DNA of 64,000 bases, from assembly GCF_008370345.1 (NCBI RefSeq), contig NZ_VTUU01000016.1, positions 1-64,000 on the forward strand, given 5' to 3'. The translations under genes were made by a program, and so were the position numbers. The notes under the pieces were generated by a model. The model worked only from the letters and a program-made list of their open reading frames with translations. It did not search any database and was not told the origin of the DNA. Each line of letters starts with the position of its first letter. Position 1 is the stretch's first letter. This document shows positions 54,448-63,214 of the stretch, piece after piece. This DNA comes from Marinobacter salinexigens (GTDB lineage Bacteria > Pseudomonadota > Gammaproteobacteria > Pseudomonadales > Oleiphilaceae).

Positions 54448-57282
54448 TCAGGCGTTATTCATGAACAGGCTTTCATCAACGGCGTCTATCTGTTCAGCCC
54501 GGAGATGCTGCTCAGCATAAGTGCGATAGGTACCAGAGCGGACGAAAAGATCAAACACCTCGTTGTCGATGTGGCCCTCTTCAACCATCTTCGCCATGAT
54601 GGTCAGAGACTCGGTCAGGGTCTTGCCCTTCTTGTAGGGGCGGTCAACCGCCGTCAGTGCCTCGAAAACGTCTGCCACCACCATGATTTTTTCCGGGATA
54701 CCCAGATCGTCAGCGGTCAGGCCGCAGGGATAGCCTTTTCCGTCCATCCGCTCGTGGTGCGTGCCTGCGAGTCTTGGCACGTTGGCCAGCCGGGAGGGCA
54801 GGGGGAGTGCGTCCAGCATGCAGATAGTCTGGACAATGTGTTCATTGATCTTGAAGCGTTCTTCTTCGGTCAGGGTGCCCTTGGCAATGGTCAGGTTGTG
54901 GACTTCGCCCCGGTTGGAGGCATGCTCCGGTAGCTTCATGTCAAAACCCCAGCGATTGGCGGGGTCGCCTTTCTGCACCGGAGGAATTCGGTCGCCCCAG
55001 CCGCGCCTGTGCTCTGGCCGGTCACTCAACAGAGTTTCTCTGGCGGGCAGTTCCGCTTCCGGAATGCCCAGCAGGGCGATGGTCTCGTCGGTGGACAAGC
55101 CCTGTCGGTCGCTGAAATGCCGTTGCCAGGTTCGTTCGCCGATGGACCGGATACGGGCGATATCCTCGTCCGTCATGAATTCCCCGCCTTCGTTGGCGCG
55201 GGCAACAAAGGTAAAATCTTCCTGAAGCCCGGCCTGGGTGTCATCCCGTTCATCCTGGGCAGTCTTCTCATCATCGCCCTGGAGCAAACGTTTGAGATAG
55301 CGAATCTCGGCATCCCGGTGAAGTACTTCGAACCGGGTGCGGATCTCATGGATTCGGTTATGTATGGTTTCCAGTTTCACCGCCTTGTCCACAACATACT
55401 CCGGGCTGGTGATTTTGCCGCAGTCATGGAGCCAGGCTGCGAGGTGGAATTCGTACTTCTCTTCTTCGCTCATGGTAAAACCGGCAAAGGCGGGTGCGGT
55501 GCTTGTGATCGCTTCTTCCACCATCATCTGGGCCAGCTTCGGTACCCGCTCGCAATGGCCACCGGTGTATGGGGATTTTGCATCAATGGCATTGGCGACC
55601 AGTCGTATAATGCCTTCGAGCAGAGCTTGCTGGCTTTCGATCAGCTCCCTGGTCTCAATGGCCACAGCGGCAGAACCGGCGATTTCATCAACGAACACGA
55701 TGAGGTCATCGCTCAAATGGGTATGGTCGCCGTGCTCCATTTCCACGATGAGAACGCCTACGAGGTGCTTCTGACGGTTGCGGAGGATGGCAAATACGGG
55801 GTGCCCGCCGATCTGGCTTCTCAGCAATCGGATCAATTCGTTGTCGTCCAGATCGTTTGTGATGTTGTTCAGGGTGTCGGGAATATCCAGGTCGCGATTT
55901 ACCGCCAGTGAAAGATCCTGATGCTGGCCCCGGAAGAGGTAGATGGCGCCGCGCTCCTGCCCAACGATATGGGCAATTTGCAGCAGGATGTCATGCAGTA
56001 GCTCGTTGAGGTTCTGGCCACGGTTAAGTACGGTGGCGATGCTCTGGAAGCTGTGGATGGTGCGGGCCATGTCGTCAAGCGCATCGCCAAGCTCCCTTGC
56101 CTCGCGAATGTTTGAATCGGTTTTGATCTGGGTATCGAAGCGGAATCGGGAGAGCTGGCTGACCTGATCGGTCAGTCGTTCCAGCGGTCGTCCGACCCGG
56201 GTTCCGATAAACCAGCCAAAAACCAGCAGAACCAGGGCGATGACTGCAGCGATGAGGGTTTGACGAACGAGTGTTTTCCAGACTTCAGACAGGAGTTCAT
56301 CGGCGGGAATGGCGACCGCAATTTTCAGTTGTTGGGCCGAGAGCGCGTTCAACGGCTCCGACATGCCATACCAGTCTTCTCCCTCCACTTCGTAGCGGGT
56401 GACCGCGCTGTTGCTGACTCGGGTTCCCTGGTGATTAAGGGCTCCGCTGATTTCCGGGCCGGGGCTGGAATGGTCGTTGGTGCTGGCGAGAAGCTGATTC
56501 TCGCCGTTCACGATGGCGATGTGTGTGCCCGGCGTCTGCTTTAACTCCGCAAGCTGTGTGCTGAGGTCTGAAACTGTTACGTCAATGCCGAATACCGTGC
56601 CCCCATGACCCTCAGCGGCCGTGCTTCCGGCCGCGCGGCGGGACAGTGTCAGTCCGGTTTCCCGGGTAGTGAAAAATATGTAGGGAGCAGACAGCACGGT
56701 TCTGTTGGTTTCCGATGCAGATTGGAACCAGGGCCGTGAGCGGGGGTCGTAGACGTAGTCCGGAACTGCGCGCTGCTCAAGAAGGTTCAGGGTGTCGTCG
56801 TAGAAGCGCCATTCACGGCGTTGCTCTCCGGCCACGGTATCGATAGCCTGAAGGAGGAAGCGAGTGCCATCCGGTGCATCGGGGAACTGGAGCACGCCGG
56901 AGCTACGGACTTTGCGAAGCAGAAAAAAATCACCGTTGGCGTAACCAGTGTACACGGCGCTTACGATATTGCTGCTGCGCAGGATATTGGCAATCACCGG
57001 CAGGCGTGACAGACGTTCTTCGAGTGTGCTGGCGGATGACAGCGGATCATGGCTCAGCACCGCCAATGCGGTTGAGGGCGGTGCGGTAATCGCCAGGATG
57101 CGGTCATCGACACTGATTGCAAGATGCCTTGCGGCAACGCTCGCCGCCTGGACTTTCGCACTTTCCATGCCCCGGAAGGTCTGGCCAACCAGAAATATCG
57201 CCAGCACCAGCATTGCCAGGGTGATGGTTGAGGCGATCAACAGTGCGAGAGAAATCTGCGCTGGCCTGCGTTCTCGGTGCAT
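54448..57282 (-). CDS. HD-GYP phosphodiesterase-type protein with Cache, HAMP and GAF domains
   Basis: This 944-residue membrane sensor has a helix (LALLIASTITLAMLVLAIFLVG), an extracytoplasmic Cache-like domain (about 45-310), a second helix (LIAAVIALVLLVFGWFIGTRVG), HAMP, then GAF (GRGQNLNELLHDILLQIAHIVGQERGAIYLFRG, about 410-530) and an HD domain (YTGGHCERVPKLAQMM, HLAAWLHDCGKI). The HD residues and the HHERMDGKGYP motif of HD-GYP are separated by about 220 residues instead of about 65, a large insertion. It probably degrades cyclic di-GMP or a related signal. Confidence 0.88.
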   Translation of the reverse strand: MHRERRPAQISLALLIASTITLAMLVLAIFLVGQTFRGMESAKVQAASVAARHLAISVDDRILAITAPPSTALAVLSHDPLSSASTLEERLSRLPVIANILRSSNIVSAVYTGYANGDFFLLRKVRSSGVLQFPDAPDGTRFLLQAIDTVAGEQRREWRFYDDTLNLLEQRAVPDYVYDPRSRPWFQSASETNRTVLSAPYIFFTTRETGLTLSRRAAGSTAAEGHGGTVFGIDVTVSDLSTQLAELKQTPGTHIAIVNGENQLLASTNDHSSPGPEISGALNHQGTRVSNSAVTRYEVEGEDWYGMSEPLNALSAQQLKIAVAIPADELLSEVWKTLVRQTLIAAVIALVLLVFGWFIGTRVGRPLERLTDQVSQLSRFRFDTQIKTDSNIREARELGDALDDMARTIHSFQSIATVLNRGQNLNELLHDILLQIAHIVGQERGAIYLFRGQHQDLSLAVNRDLDIPDTLNNITNDLDDNELIRLLRSQIGGHPVFAILRNRQKHLVGVLIVEMEHGDHTHLSDDLIVFVDEIAGSAAVAIETRELIESQQALLEGIIRLVANAIDAKSPYTGGHCERVPKLAQMMVEEAITSTAPAFAGFTMSEEEKYEFHLAAWLHDCGKITSPEYVVDKAVKLETIHNRIHEIRTRFEVLHRDAEIRYLKRLLQGDDEKTAQDERDDTQAGLQEDFTFVARANEGGEFMTDEDIARIRSIGERTWQRHFSDRQGLSTDETIALLGIPEAELPARETLLSDRPEHRRGWGDRIPPVQKGDPANRWGFDMKLPEHASNRGEVHNLTIAKGTLTEEERFKINEHIVQTICMLDALPLPSRLANVPRLAGTHHERMDGKGYPCGLTADDLGIPEKIMVVADVFEALTAVDRPYKKGKTLTESLTIMAKMVEEGHIDNEVFDLFVRSGTYRTYAEQHLRAEQIDAVDESLFMNNA

Positions 57283-57398
57283 GGGGTATCCCTGTGGGCG
57301 TAGATGGATTCCAAGGTTGTCTGGAATTGATCGGTTACTATCTAAAGCTTAGACGTTCCTTGGATAATTTCCTTTTTTCTCTGTAAAAGTAGCATGTT

Positions 57399-58049
57399 AT
57401 GACTCTGGACTTGTTTGATAAGCTGCCATCTGAACCGCACTTCGAAGCGATCTGCGAGGGTGCTGTGGTGCTGCGCGGCGCAGCGGTCAGGGATGCAGAT
57501 GCTTTGATGGGAGCAGTTCGAAGGGTTATTGCCGAATCGCCCCTTCGCAGGATGAAAACGCCCGGTGGCCATACCATGTCTGTTGCGATGACCTGTTGCG
57601 GCCAGTACGGCTGGGTGACGGATGCGCAGGGTTATCGTTACCAGTCAGAAGATCCGGTCACTGGAAAGCCGTGGCCAGCTATGCCGGAAGAGCTTCTGAG
57701 GCTGGCTCGTGAAACCGCAGCGAGGGGTGGATTTCCGGACTTTGTCCCCGATGCCTGCCTGATCAACTGCTACGAGCCAGGATCCAGGATGGGCCTGCAT
57801 CAGGACAAGGACGAGCAGGATTTTTCGCACCCCATCGTCTCAGTCTCCCTGGGATTACCTCAGATCTTCCAGTTTGGTGGTGACGCCCGCAGTGACTGCC
57901 CTTCGAAGATTCCCCTGCAACACGGTGATGTGGTGGTGTGGGGCGGGGCGGCAAGGCTGCGATACCATGGCGTACTTACCCTCAAGCACGGCCACCATCC
58001 GCTCACCGGGGCCTATCGTTATAATCTGACCTTTCGTCGGGCTCGGTGA
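57399..58049 (+). CDS. alkB: DNA oxidative demethylase AlkB
   Basis: This 216-residue Fe(II)/2-oxoglutarate dioxygenase repairs N-alkylated bases. The iron ligands are in MGLHQDKDE (HxD) and YHGVLTL (His), and the 2-oxoglutarate arginines are in the final NLTFRRAR. The N-terminal LRGAAVRDADALMGAV and SVAMTCCGQYGWVTD are family features. Its stop abuts the convergent MgtC-type gene with no gap. Confidence 0.94.
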   Translation: MTLDLFDKLPSEPHFEAICEGAVVLRGAAVRDADALMGAVRRVIAESPLRRMKTPGGHTMSVAMTCCGQYGWVTDAQGYRYQSEDPVTGKPWPAMPEELLRLARETAARGGFPDFVPDACLINCYEPGSRMGLHQDKDEQDFSHPIVSVSLGLPQIFQFGGDARSDCPSKIPLQHGDVVVWGGAARLRYHGVLTLKHGHHPLTGAYRYNLTFRRAR

Positions 58050-59330
58050 TTATTGCAGCCAGGCAACCAACAGTCCCGCCATCAGTGACAGGATCATCGG
58101 AATACCTACCATCAATCCGGTTTGGCGGTTGCCAATGCCCCATGCCATACCGGCCTTGACCAGATTGTTGGTTGCGGCGGCAATCACAATGCCGACCACG
58201 GCGGTGCCCATAGCCAGTTTGTCGATCGACATACGGGTCAGTGACAGGGTTATAGCATCTACGTCAGCAATACCGGAACTGGCGGCCAGCACGTAAACGC
58301 CCGCGTCTCCGATCCAGTTTTTCAGGAATTCCCCAAGCAGCAGGATGGCTGTGAGCAAGAGCCCGAATACGAGGGCCGATGTAAGATCCAGAGGGTTCTG
58401 GTTAAGCGTGGGCTGAGATACGCTTTGCTGCCCGGAATGCCGGCGCCAGATAAACAGCGCAGGGCCATACAGAAAGGTAGTCATTACGACCACCGGCCAG
58501 ACCAGACTTGGCAGCAGCTCCCGGTTGATCACGAAACAGTACGCCAGAATGCGTGGAAACATGGTGCCGCAGGCGATGAGTATGCCGGCAGCGAGTTGTC
58601 CGCTGAGCTGAGGGTTGCTGGCTGACTGCCTCGAAAAGTGCAGTGTCAGTGCTGTTGATGAACTCAAACCGGCAAACAGGCTGGTGAACAGGATGCCTTT
58701 CCGGGTACCACCCACCTGGATAGCAAAATAACCAACAAACGAGATAGAGGCGATCATCACCACCATCCACCAGATCTCACGAGGATTCAGTACGCCGCCA
58801 GGTCCAAGCTTCTCATTGGGCAGCAACGGCAGCATGACGACGGAGATCAGGAGCAGCTTGAGTGCCGCATCCAGCTCATGCTCTTTGAGCCTTTGTACCC
58901 AGCCATGGATCTCGTTCTTGTTGTCGAGGATGATGGCAGTAATGACAGCGGATGCGGTTGCCATCACGGGGTCAACAGCGACCGCAACGGCGCCGAAGCA
59001 GAACGTGAGCACCATACCCACCATGCCGGTGATGCTGAAGTTCCGGATATGAGCCAACCGTTCGCTGTACGCAACAATGCCCATTGCCACCACGCTGATC
59101 AACAGAATCGGAAATGCCCATTCTGTTACTTCCCGGGCCAGGACTGCAGAAATACCGCCCAGAAGTCCCACCAAAGCAAAAGTACGAATGCCCGCGATGC
59201 GTTCCCCGGACTTCTGGTCTCGGGCTTCCCAGCCGCGTTCAAGCCCGATAATCGCGCCGAGCAACAGGGCAATGGCAAGCCGGATCGTGGTTTGGTGATT
59301 ATTCAGAAACTGTAATGCTATGTCGTCCAT
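58050..59330 (-). CDS. MgtC/SapB family membrane protein with DUF4010 domain
   Basis: This 426-residue polytopic membrane protein has an N-terminal MgtC-type region (LAIALLLGAIIGLERGWE, IRTFALVGLLGG, EVTEWAFPILLISVV) and a C-terminal DUF4010 region (TFLYGPALFIWRR, AASSGIADVDAITLSLTRMS, AVVGIVIAAATNNLVKAGM). MgtC-like proteins relate to magnesium limitation and membrane homeostasis, but the exact function of this fused form is unknown. It lies convergent with alkB. Confidence 0.85.
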   Translation of the reverse strand: MDDIALQFLNNHQTTIRLAIALLLGAIIGLERGWEARDQKSGERIAGIRTFALVGLLGGISAVLAREVTEWAFPILLISVVAMGIVAYSERLAHIRNFSITGMVGMVLTFCFGAVAVAVDPVMATASAVITAIILDNKNEIHGWVQRLKEHELDAALKLLLISVVMLPLLPNEKLGPGGVLNPREIWWMVVMIASISFVGYFAIQVGGTRKGILFTSLFAGLSSSTALTLHFSRQSASNPQLSGQLAAGILIACGTMFPRILAYCFVINRELLPSLVWPVVVMTTFLYGPALFIWRRHSGQQSVSQPTLNQNPLDLTSALVFGLLLTAILLLGEFLKNWIGDAGVYVLAASSGIADVDAITLSLTRMSIDKLAMGTAVVGIVIAAATNNLVKAGMAWGIGNRQTGLMVGIPMILSLMAGLLVAWLQ

Positions 59331-59367
59331 GAATGCTCTGATATCAGTGGGTTGTGGCTTTTTAGTC

Positions 59368-59385
59368 TAGCCTGTCATCAGGCTA
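59368..59385. other. Short hairpin upstream of the MgtC-like and SulP genes
   Basis: TAGCCTG (59368-59374) pairs with CAGGCTA (59379-59385) across a 4-base loop, in the 181-base divergent gap. No T-run follows. It could be an operator or a leader structure; nothing further can be said. Confidence 0.35.
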
Positions 59386-59511
59386 TCAAGAAAGTTCGGG
59401 ATAATGGCTCGCTTACTTAATAAGCGGTAATTTGATACCATTCGCGCCCCTTTTTTACCCGCGTTTTTTATTAAAAGCTCGCCGGAATTTTTTAATCTGA
59501 CGGAACTGATT

Positions 59512-60999
59512 ATGGTTAACTCGCTGAAGAACCAATGGTTCTCCAACATCCGTGGGGATCTGCTCTCCGGAATCGTGGTGGCTCTTGCGCTGATTCCAGA
59601 GGCGATAGCGTTCTCAATCATCGCCGGAGTCGATCCCAAGGTGGGGCTCTACGCCTCTTTCTGCATCGCCGTGATTATCGCCTTTGTGGGCGGCCGTCCG
59701 GGCATGATTTCCGCAGCAACAGCCGCCATGGCGGTGCTGATGGTGACACTGGTCAAGGAACATGGGCTACAGTACCTTCTGGCAGCCACTATCCTCACCG
59801 GTGTGTTCCAGATCATTGCCGGTTACCTGAAACTGGGCGGTTTGATGCGGTTTGTGTCCAGATCGGTCGTGACCGGATTTGTGAATGCCCTGGCGATCCT
59901 GATTTTCATGGCTCAGTTGCCTGAGCTCACGGATGTGACCTGGCATGTCTACGCTATGACGGCTGCCGGCCTGGGAATCATCTATCTGTTTCCGCTGTTG
60001 CCCGTTGTGGGCAAGATTTTGCCTTCCCCTCTGGTTTGCATCATCGTCCTGACATTCGTGTCTGTGCTGCTGGGGCTGGACATTCGAACCGTAGGTGATA
60101 TGGGAGAGCTGCCGGATACCCTGCCGATTTTTCTGTGGCCGGATGTCCCGATGAACATGGAAACCCTGATGATCATCCTGCCGTACTCCTTGCCCATGGC
60201 CGTGGTTGGTCTGCTTGAGTCCATGATGACGTCCACCATTGTGGATGACCTGACAGACACCGAAAGTGACCGTAACCGTGAATGTAAGGGACAGGGCATC
60301 GCCAACATCGGCTCTGGCCTGATCGGTGGTATGGCGGGTTGTGCGATGATTGGCCAGTCCATCATCAACGTGAAATCCGGCGGCCGGACCCGTCTTTCCA
60401 CGCTCACGGCGGGGATCTTCCTGCTGATTATGGTGCTGGTACTGGACAAAATTCTTGTTCAGATTCCGATGGCAGCGCTGGTGGCGGTGATGATCATGGT
60501 GTCCATCGGTACCTTCTCATGGGATTCCATCGTTAACCTCAAGAACCACCCGCTCTCCACCAACATCGTGATGCTGGTGACAGTGATTGTGGTGGTCGCC
60601 ACTCACAACCTGGCCTTTGGTGTATTTGCGGGCGTTTTGCTGGCGGCACTGTTCTTCGCCAACAAGGTTGGTCACTTCATGCTGGTGAGTTCTGTTCTGG
60701 ACGAAGCCTCGGGCACCCGAACTTACACCGTGGTCGGGCAGGTGTTCTTCAGCTCCTCGGAGAAATTCCTGCAGTCCTTCGATTTCAAGGAAGCCGTGGA
60801 TAACGTAGTGATTGACCTGAGCCGGGCTCATTTTTGGGACATCACGGCGGTTGGCGCTCTGGACAAGGCAGTAATCAAGTTCCGCCGTGAAGGCGCTGAA
60901 GTGGAAGTGATTGGCCTGAATGAGGCAAGTGCCACCATCGTTGACCGATTCGGTGTCCATGACAAGCCGGAAGCGGTAGACCAGTTGATGGGCCACTGA
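59512..60999 (+). CDS. SulP family inorganic anion transporter with STAS domain
   Basis: This 495-residue SulP permease has about 10-12 membrane helices (VVALALIPEAIAFSIIAGVDP is the family signature, with SRSVVTGFVNALAILIF) and a cytoplasmic STAS domain in its last 110 residues (VIDLSRAHFWDITAVGALDKAVIKF). Such transporters carry bicarbonate, sulfate or other anions. The next gene is a universal stress protein, a common pairing in marine bacteria, which suggests regulation of bicarbonate or anion uptake under stress; the anion is not determined. Confidence 0.9.
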   Translation: MVNSLKNQWFSNIRGDLLSGIVVALALIPEAIAFSIIAGVDPKVGLYASFCIAVIIAFVGGRPGMISAATAAMAVLMVTLVKEHGLQYLLAATILTGVFQIIAGYLKLGGLMRFVSRSVVTGFVNALAILIFMAQLPELTDVTWHVYAMTAAGLGIIYLFPLLPVVGKILPSPLVCIIVLTFVSVLLGLDIRTVGDMGELPDTLPIFLWPDVPMNMETLMIILPYSLPMAVVGLLESMMTSTIVDDLTDTESDRNRECKGQGIANIGSGLIGGMAGCAMIGQSIINVKSGGRTRLSTLTAGIFLLIMVLVLDKILVQIPMAALVAVMIMVSIGTFSWDSIVNLKNHPLSTNIVMLVTVIVVVATHNLAFGVFAGVLLAALFFANKVGHFMLVSSVLDEASGTRTYTVVGQVFFSSSEKFLQSFDFKEAVDNVVIDLSRAHFWDITAVGALDKAVIKFRREGAEVEVIGLNEASATIVDRFGVHDKPEAVDQLMGH

Positions 61000-61087
61000 A
61001 ATGACACAGGGCAGGGAATTGAGTGACAATGCCGGTCATAATAATAGCCAGAGCGATCACCTGTCAGAAATGGAACGCGAGGTGGAT

Positions 61088-61939
61088 ATGTTACGAGTAG
61101 TAGCCTGTATTGACGGTTCCCGTGCGGCGCCTGCGGTGTGTGATTACGCAGCATGGGCCAGCAGGCACATGGAAACTCCGATGACCCTGTTGCATGTTCT
61201 GGACGAAGAGCGTTATCCGGCTGAACCGGATCTTGCCGGCAGCATCGGCCTGGGTAGTCGTGAACACCTGCTGGAAGAACTGGCCGAGCTGGACAGAAAA
61301 CGCTCCAAGCTTGCTCTGGAACATGGCCACCACATGCTGGATGAGGCTGAAAAACGCCTACAGGAAGCCGGTGTTGCTGAAGTTCAGAAACGCCAGCGCC
61401 ACGGAGATCTGACCGACTCGCTGTTGGCGCTGGAAAGCCAGGCTCGCCTGTTCGTGATGGGCCTGCATGGCGAAAGCAGTTCCGACCGCAACGTTCATAT
61501 CGGCAGCCAGCTGGAGACCGTTCTGCGCAGTATCCATCGGCCGGTTATGCTGGCTCCGGATGATTTCACCGCCCCAAAAAGCGCAATGCTGGCGTTCGAC
61601 GGCAGTTCCACCGCATTCAAAGGTGTTGAACTGATTGCAGCAAGCCCAGTGCTGAAAGGCCTGCCGCTGCATCTGGTGATGGTTGGCCCGGACACCAGTG
61701 ACCGCTGGGAACAGCTGAAAAGGGCGGAAAAAATGCTGTCTGGACTGGGTGCCGAGATCACCCTGGCGATTCGTGCCGGTGATGTTGAGCCTGCTCTCCA
61801 CAACTATCAGGAACAGCACAACATCGACCTGATGGTCATGGGCGCTTACGGTCACTCCCGTATTCGTCAGTTCCTGGTTGGAAGTACCACCACCACGATG
61901 CTGAAGACGGCTGAGAAGCCGTTGGTGATTCTTCGCTAA
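61088..61939 (+). CDS. Universal stress protein (tandem UspA domains)
   Basis: This 283-residue protein has two UspA domains. The first begins LRVVACIDGSRAAPAVCDYAAWAS and the second KSAMLAFDGSSTAFKGVELIA, with ATP-type glycine motif VMGAYGHSRIRQFLVGSTTTTML in the second; the first has VMGLHGESSSDRNVHIGSQLE, an altered form. The UspA fold begins at 61088 after GAGG; in-frame ATGs at 61001 and 61070 are alternatives. It is coupled to the SulP gene (gap of one base from the 61001 start). Confidence 0.87.
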   Translation: MLRVVACIDGSRAAPAVCDYAAWASRHMETPMTLLHVLDEERYPAEPDLAGSIGLGSREHLLEELAELDRKRSKLALEHGHHMLDEAEKRLQEAGVAEVQKRQRHGDLTDSLLALESQARLFVMGLHGESSSDRNVHIGSQLETVLRSIHRPVMLAPDDFTAPKSAMLAFDGSSTAFKGVELIAASPVLKGLPLHLVMVGPDTSDRWEQLKRAEKMLSGLGAEITLAIRAGDVEPALHNYQEQHNIDLMVMGAYGHSRIRQFLVGSTTTTMLKTAEKPLVILR

Positions 61940-62305
61940 TGGTATTTGGGGCTGGGGGAAACCCCGGCCCGTTAACTCCCCCCTCTTGGCCTACGTGCCC
62001 GACGCCCCCAGCGTTATCCGGACTATTTCCTGAACACGTCCCCTGACGATTTGAGTCTCCCTTCGACTGACTGCTTCCTGTTAGATCTTGGCACCGCATG
62101 ATTCATCGCGTGGATCGTGGAGGTCAAATGATTACATGGAAAGTGGTGCCACGGTGAGCTAACCTGTTGTTTTATTGAGTTATGGTCAGAGCCCGAAAGT
62201 GATTCAGGGGCTGTAATAACGACGCGGTCAAATTTTTGCAATCATGAAGAGCTCTGTCTAATTGCTGTTAACTTTCGCCAGCTAGCCCTAAGGAGACTTT
62301 AAGTT
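61940..62305. other. Intergenic region, no gene recognised
   Basis: This 366-base stretch holds no convincing ORF. A GC-rich fold (GGGG...CCCC) lies just after the universal stress gene at about 61950-61970 without a T-run. It separates the conserved gene block from the accessory cassette region. Confidence 0.6.
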
Positions 62306-62866
62306 ATGGAGTTTGAGGACCTACTCCTACTGGTCATCCTGATCATTGCAGCCTATATCTGGATTGTTTCCCAAATTGAGAAAAAGAAAAGGGAGCGAGA
62401 ATACGCTGAAAAACATGCGGAATTACAGGCAAGGCGCTCGCGGGAGATGCAGAAGCCGCTACCCAAACACATGCAAAGAGCATTGTCTCAGTTTGAAGCT
62501 GAATACCAGCAGAACCCTGGGGCGTTTAAATCAATGCATGAGTTTTCACCACTTGCTTGTTTTGGATACAAAGTAGGCAAAACGAATGGACTGCCTGAAC
62601 ATCTGCGGCGCGAGATCATCTACTTTACTTGGTATGCAGAAATCCCTTCAGTAGTGCCTCGTCAATATGCCCAAGAGTGGGGAGAGCCTGGCACCAGCAA
62701 AAGGTTTTCTAAGATTCGAAGCCATTTGTCTATGCTTGCGAATCAGAGACGCTCGCGAAAAGGTTATGAGGTTGCCGTCTCCCACTGGGATTCAGATGTA
62801 AATTGGCTTCGTGAAAAGTACTCGGACTTGGCTTACCAGTACAGTCAGTTCGGATTCAAAAGTTAA
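62306..62866 (+). CDS. Hypothetical membrane-anchored protein, probable integron gene cassette
   Basis: This 186-residue protein has an N-terminal hydrophobic helix (DLLLLVILIIAAYIWIVSQI) followed by a charged linker and a helical domain with HEFSPLACFGYKVGKTNGLPEHLRREIIYFTWYAEIPSVVP. I do not recognise the family. The codon and base composition is more AT-rich than neighbours, consistent with transfer. AAGGAG lies before the ATG. Its stop codon TAA falls inside the first core site of an attC-like element, the geometry of a gene cassette. Confidence 0.72.
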   Translation: MEFEDLLLLVILIIAAYIWIVSQIEKKKREREYAEKHAELQARRSREMQKPLPKHMQRALSQFEAEYQQNPGAFKSMHEFSPLACFGYKVGKTNGLPEHLRREIIYFTWYAEIPSVVPRQYAQEWGEPGTSKRFSKIRSHLSMLANQRRSRKGYEVAVSHWDSDVNWLREKYSDLAYQYSQFGFKS

Positions 62867-62932
62867 CAAGGTGGTCAACGGGACGCCAACTACGCTGCGC
62901 TCCGTTGCCGCCCGTTACCACTGGCGTTGATA
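62861..62932 (+). other. attC-like recombination site of a gene cassette
   Basis: The element opens with TTAAC and closes with GCGTTGA. Outer arms TTAAC..GTGG and CCAC..GTTGA pair; inner arms AACGGGACGCCAAC (62878-62891 region) and GTTGCCGCCCGTT pair with one unpaired base, as in attC bottom-strand folding; the loop is TACGCTGCGCTCC. The terminal GTT is at 62926-62928. The 7-base cores deviate from RYYYAAC/GTTRRRY beyond the AAC and GTT triplets, so it may be degenerate or trimmed at its right edge by the adjacent insertion. Confidence 0.7.
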
Positions 62933-62934
62933 TG

Positions 62935-63214
62935 ACTCCCCACGTCAAGAGGCAAACACCCGTCCAGGCCCGTGTTTCAGAGCTACCTTCCCGTAGTTAA
63001 AGGGCGGGTCAGGACAGACGCTGAGGCCAGTAATCGTCGACGGTTTTCATGCTGATATCCGTGGGTTCTCACCACCTTACTTTTCCGTCGTGAAGCCGGT
63101 CCTCCGTCTAGGAACGAGCATCTGGTCTGAAGCGTCAGCCAGGCTTCCTAACGCGCGTCGAGGGTTGCATCACACTCCGCGGCCTGAAACGCCTGTCCTG
63201 TCCCATAACCGTTG
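62935..63214 (-). ncRNA. Noncoding end of the IS110/IS1111 element, possible guide RNA locus
   Basis: About 280 bases lie between the transposase stop and the attC-like site with no supportable ORF. IS1111-type elements encode a short guide (seek/bridge) RNA in the noncoding segment downstream of the transposase. On the transposase strand this segment includes GCGTTAGG (63147-63154), which equals the consensus attC right core, and plus-strand AAAGGGCGG at about 62999-63007 matches eight of nine bases of the attC inner arm complement AACGGGCGG. These may be target-recognition segments, though short matches can occur by chance. Confidence 0.35.

Noticed and set aside
55009..55911. 300-codon plus-strand frame inside the HD-GYP gene
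   Set aside because: Antisense to GAF and HD motifs; no independent support.
62080..62086. GTTAGAT, matching the integron core GTTRRRY, as a possible upstream attI or attC
   Set aside because: No paired arms were found around it and a 7-base match is expected by chance.
62267..62273. GTTAACT 38 bases before the cassette ORF as the cassette's upstream recombination point
   Set aside because: Position is suitable but one core base deviates and no attC or attI structure lies upstream; left as undecided.
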